Of a DNA stretch of 64,000 nucleotides, positions 61,761-64,000 are shown in pieces. Source of the stretch: Qipengyuania soli (lineage in GTDB: Bacteria; Pseudomonadota; Alphaproteobacteria; Sphingomonadales; Sphingomonadaceae). A program made the translations under genes and the position numbers. The DNA lies in assembly GCF_015529805.1 (NCBI RefSeq), contig NZ_CP064654.1, positions 2,418,001-2,482,000 on the forward strand. Reading direction: 5' to 3'. A model generated the notes under the pieces. It saw nothing but the letters and a program-made list of their open reading frames with translations, had not been told where the DNA came from and searched no databases. How positions within the stretch are numbered: position 1 is the first letter of the stretch; the number at the start of each line of letters is the position of its first letter.

Positions 61761-64000
61761 TGCGCGGCATCCATTTGGGCGACAACCGGCTCGCAGCGGT
61801 CACACAGGTCGCCGTCCTCGGCGACGCTGGGCAGGTGGCGCCAGCAGCGCCCGCATTTCGCTTCGGAGGTCCGGGTGACTGTCACCGCATCGCTATCGCC
61901 GCGCGTGACTGACGCAGTGATGAACAGTTCGGCGAGCTCTTCGTCGGAAAAGCCTTCCGGCACCGCGCTGGCAGGCACGACGACATCGGCCTCCAGACCT
62001 GAGCGGATGACCTTGTCGCGGCGCAGCGGCTCGATCGCTTCGGTGACCTTTTCTCGAAGAGCGCGCAGCTGGGTCCACTTGGCACCGTCGGCAGTAACGC
62101 CGGGAACGGCGGGCCATTCGAGCAGGTGGACGCTGCCACCATCGGGATAGCGGCTCTGCCACACCTCTTCGGCGGTGAAGACCAGCACCGGCGCGGCCCA
62201 GCGCACCAGCGCGTGGAACAGCAGGTCGAGCACGGTGCGATAGGCGTTGCGCTTGGTGCTGTCCGGCCCGTCGCAATAGAGGCTGTCCTTGCGGATATCG
62301 AAGTAGAAGGCCGAGAGGTCCTCGTTCACGAAGTCCGACAGGAGCCGCGTGTAGGTGTTGAAGTCGTAGTCATCGACCGCCTTGCGCAGCTTGCCGTCGA
62401 GATCGGCTAGCAGCGCGAGGACATAGCGCTCCAGCTCGGGAATTTCGCCCGCATCGCCCATGTCGCCGATGAAGCCGTCGAGCGCGCCGAGGAGGTAGCG
62501 GAAGGTGTTGCGCAGCTTGCGGTACTGGTCGGCAACGCCTTTGAGGATTTCATCGCCGATGCGGTGGTCCTCGGTGAAGTCGACCGAGAGCGCCCACAGG
62601 CGGATGATGTCCGCGCCATAGGTCTCCATGACCTTGATCGGGTCGACCGTGTTGCCGAGGCTCTTCGACATCTTGCGCCCGTCGCTGGCCATGGTGAAGC
62701 CATGCGTCAGGATCTGGTCGAAGGGCGCGCGGCCGCGGGTGACGCAGCTTTCGAGCAGGCTCGACTGGAACCAGCCGCGATGCTGGTCGGACCCTTCGAG
62801 GTAGAGATCGGCGGGCCACTGCAGTTCGGGCCAGCGGCCGCTTTCGAGCGTGAAGGCGTGGGTACAGCCCGAATCGAACCACACGTCGAGGATGTCGGTG
62901 ACCATCTCGAACTCGGCCGGGTCATGGGCGTCGCCGAGGAAGGCTGCCTTGTTGGCCTCGCTCCAGGCATCCATGCCGTGTTCGCCCACCGCCGCGACGA
63001 TGCGCGCGTTGACTTGCGCGTCCTGCAGATAGGTGCCGTCGTTGCGGACGAAGAGCGTGATCGGCACGCCCCATGCGCGCTGGCGGGAGAGCACCCAGTC
63101 GGGGCGGCCCGCGACCATCGAGCCTAGGCGATTGCGGCCCTTCTCGGGCACGAAGCGGGTATCGGCGATGGCCTGCATGGCCCGTTCGCGCAGCGTGCCG
63201 CCGCCAGCCAGTTCCTTGTCCATCGGCACGAACCACTGCGGGGTGCAGCGGAAGATGACCTTGGCCTTGGAGCGCCAGCTGTGCGGATAGGAGTGCTGGT
63301 AGTCCTCGCTCGCGGCAAGCAATGCGCCCGCCTCGCGCAGGTCCGAACAGATCGGGCCTTCGGGCGAATTGAATGGCTTGTTGATGACGCTGCGGCGGCG
63401 ATCGTCGCTGGCACCCAGCCATTCCCAGTCGTCGCGATAGCGGCCGTCGTTCATCACCGCGAACTGCGGGCCGATGCCGTGTTCCTTGCACAGCTCGAAA
63501 TCGTCCTCGCCATGGTCGGGCGACATGTGGACGAGGCCGGTACCACTGTCGGTGGTGACGAAATCGCCCGGCAGGAAGGGGCGCGGCCTAGCGTAGAACC
63601 CGCCGAGATGGTGCATCGGGTGGCGTGCGACGGTTCCGGAGAGGTCGGAGCCTTTACACTCCCATTCGGGGTCTTCCGCCAAGAAACCAGTGCGCGCTTC
63701 GAAGGCCGAGACAAGGTCTTTGGCAACGAGGAATTTACCCGCCGCGATAGTGTCATCAGGGACCGTGTCGAGCTTGTCAGCGGCAATGGAAGCATAGAAG
63801 AAAACGTAGTCGACGTCCGGACCGTAAGCGAGGGCTTGGTTCACCGGGATTGTCCAAGGCGTGGTGGTCCAGATAACCACGGCATGACCGACCAACTCGG
63901 GCAGATTTGGGCTTTCAATCACGTCGAACGCCACGTCGATCTGGGTCGAGACGATGTCCTCATACTCGACCTCGGCCTCGGCCAGCGCGGTTTCCTCGAC
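61757..64000 (-). CDS. ileS: Isoleucine--tRNA ligase (C-terminal 747 residues)
   Basis: The gene runs off the right edge; the first part is missing. Visible are WTTTPWTIPVNQALAYG of the editing region, the KMSKSLGN motif, the anticodon domain, and the C-terminal zinc finger CGRCWRHLP with CDRCEPVV. It charges tRNA-Ile and edits valine. The 22 codons at 63935-64000 continue the frame. Confidence 0.97.
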   Translation of the reverse strand, partial: VEETALAEAEVEYEDIVSTQIDVAFDVIESPNLPELVGHAVVIWTTTPWTIPVNQALAYGPDVDYVFFYASIAADKLDTVPDDTIAAGKFLVAKDLVSAFEARTGFLAEDPEWECKGSDLSGTVARHPMHHLGGFYARPRPFLPGDFVTTDSGTGLVHMSPDHGEDDFELCKEHGIGPQFAVMNDGRYRDDWEWLGASDDRRRSVINKPFNSPEGPICSDLREAGALLAASEDYQHSYPHSWRSKAKVIFRCTPQWFVPMDKELAGGGTLRERAMQAIADTRFVPEKGRNRLGSMVAGRPDWVLSRQRAWGVPITLFVRNDGTYLQDAQVNARIVAAVGEHGMDAWSEANKAAFLGDAHDPAEFEMVTDILDVWFDSGCTHAFTLESGRWPELQWPADLYLEGSDQHRGWFQSSLLESCVTRGRAPFDQILTHGFTMASDGRKMSKSLGNTVDPIKVMETYGADIIRLWALSVDFTEDHRIGDEILKGVADQYRKLRNTFRYLLGALDGFIGDMGDAGEIPELERYVLALLADLDGKLRKAVDDYDFNTYTRLLSDFVNEDLSAFYFDIRKDSLYCDGPDSTKRNAYRTVLDLLFHALVRWAAPVLVFTAEEVWQSRYPDGGSVHLLEWPAVPGVTADGAKWTQLRALREKVTEAIEPLRRDKVIRSGLEADVVVPASAVPEGFSDEELAELFITASVTRGDSDAVTVTRTSEAKCGRCWRHLPSVAEDGDLCDRCEPVVAQMDAAQ

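Overview
This window looks like chromosome from a high-GC alphaproteobacterium of the order Sphingomonadales, most likely the Erythrobacteraceae. The evidence is a tonB-exbB-exbD-exbD cluster of the sphingomonad type, a large TonB-dependent receptor, a mipZ division-site ATPase, an alphaproteobacterial-style petABC bc1 operon, and a glnK-amtB pair. No phage, transposon, CRISPR array or rRNA was seen. Gene density is very high. Many neighbouring genes overlap by 1 to 4 bases (ATGA, GTGA or TGATG), which implies translational coupling.

Positions 1-12.3 kb: the first codons of a probable argD, a two-domain cold-shock protein with a glycine/arginine-rich N-terminus, a TerC membrane protein overlapping a DUF442 phosphatase-fold protein, an exported M20 amidohydrolase, a sterol-desaturase-like hydroxylase followed by a GMC oxidoreductase, an orphan TonB-dependent receptor, and glnK-amtB behind a good sigma-54 promoter candidate.

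12.3-31.9 kb is almost entirely on the minus strand. It holds an endonuclease-family protein, a PPOX-fold protein, an alpha/beta-hydrolase, prfC, a small membrane protein, an SDR and pheT-pheS. Then come three tandem AraC-type regulators, which sit between pheS and rplT-rpmI, followed by an SDR overlapping a HisN-type phosphatase, a fourth AraC-type gene (plus strand), prs, glpX, hom and two exported proteins of unknown function.

31.9-43.6 kb: a tonB-exbB-exbD1-exbD2 operon, then a terminator, then a second pair made of a further ExbD and a divergent ExbD-like protein with no acidic residue in its membrane helix. A ligase-associated-type DEXH helicase follows. Next is a minus-strand cluster of mipZ, a J-domain membrane protein, phosphomannomutase and a degenerate J-domain-like membrane protein. 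panC (probable non-AUG start) and tRNA-Gly(UCC) end the region.

43.6-64 kb: an OmpA-like lipoprotein coupled to a CPA-type antiporter, apt, petA-petB-petC, pgeF overlapping pepN, an M48 protease with an NAD-binding protein, an EamA permease with a threonine-aldolase-type enzyme, two coupled bacterial PH-domain membrane proteins, a dienoyl-CoA-reductase-like SDR, a palindrome-rich non-coding stretch, and the ileS-lspA-DUF3035 lipoprotein operon. ileS runs off the right edge.

Most of the window is housekeeping. The items most worth following up are the helix-altered ExbD paralogue in a second Exb unit, a candidate two-state hairpin over the ribosome binding site of the TonB receptor, the AraC trio inside the rplT-pheS neighbourhood, an AT-rich degenerate J-domain protein, and a nine-G tract in an exported protein gene.
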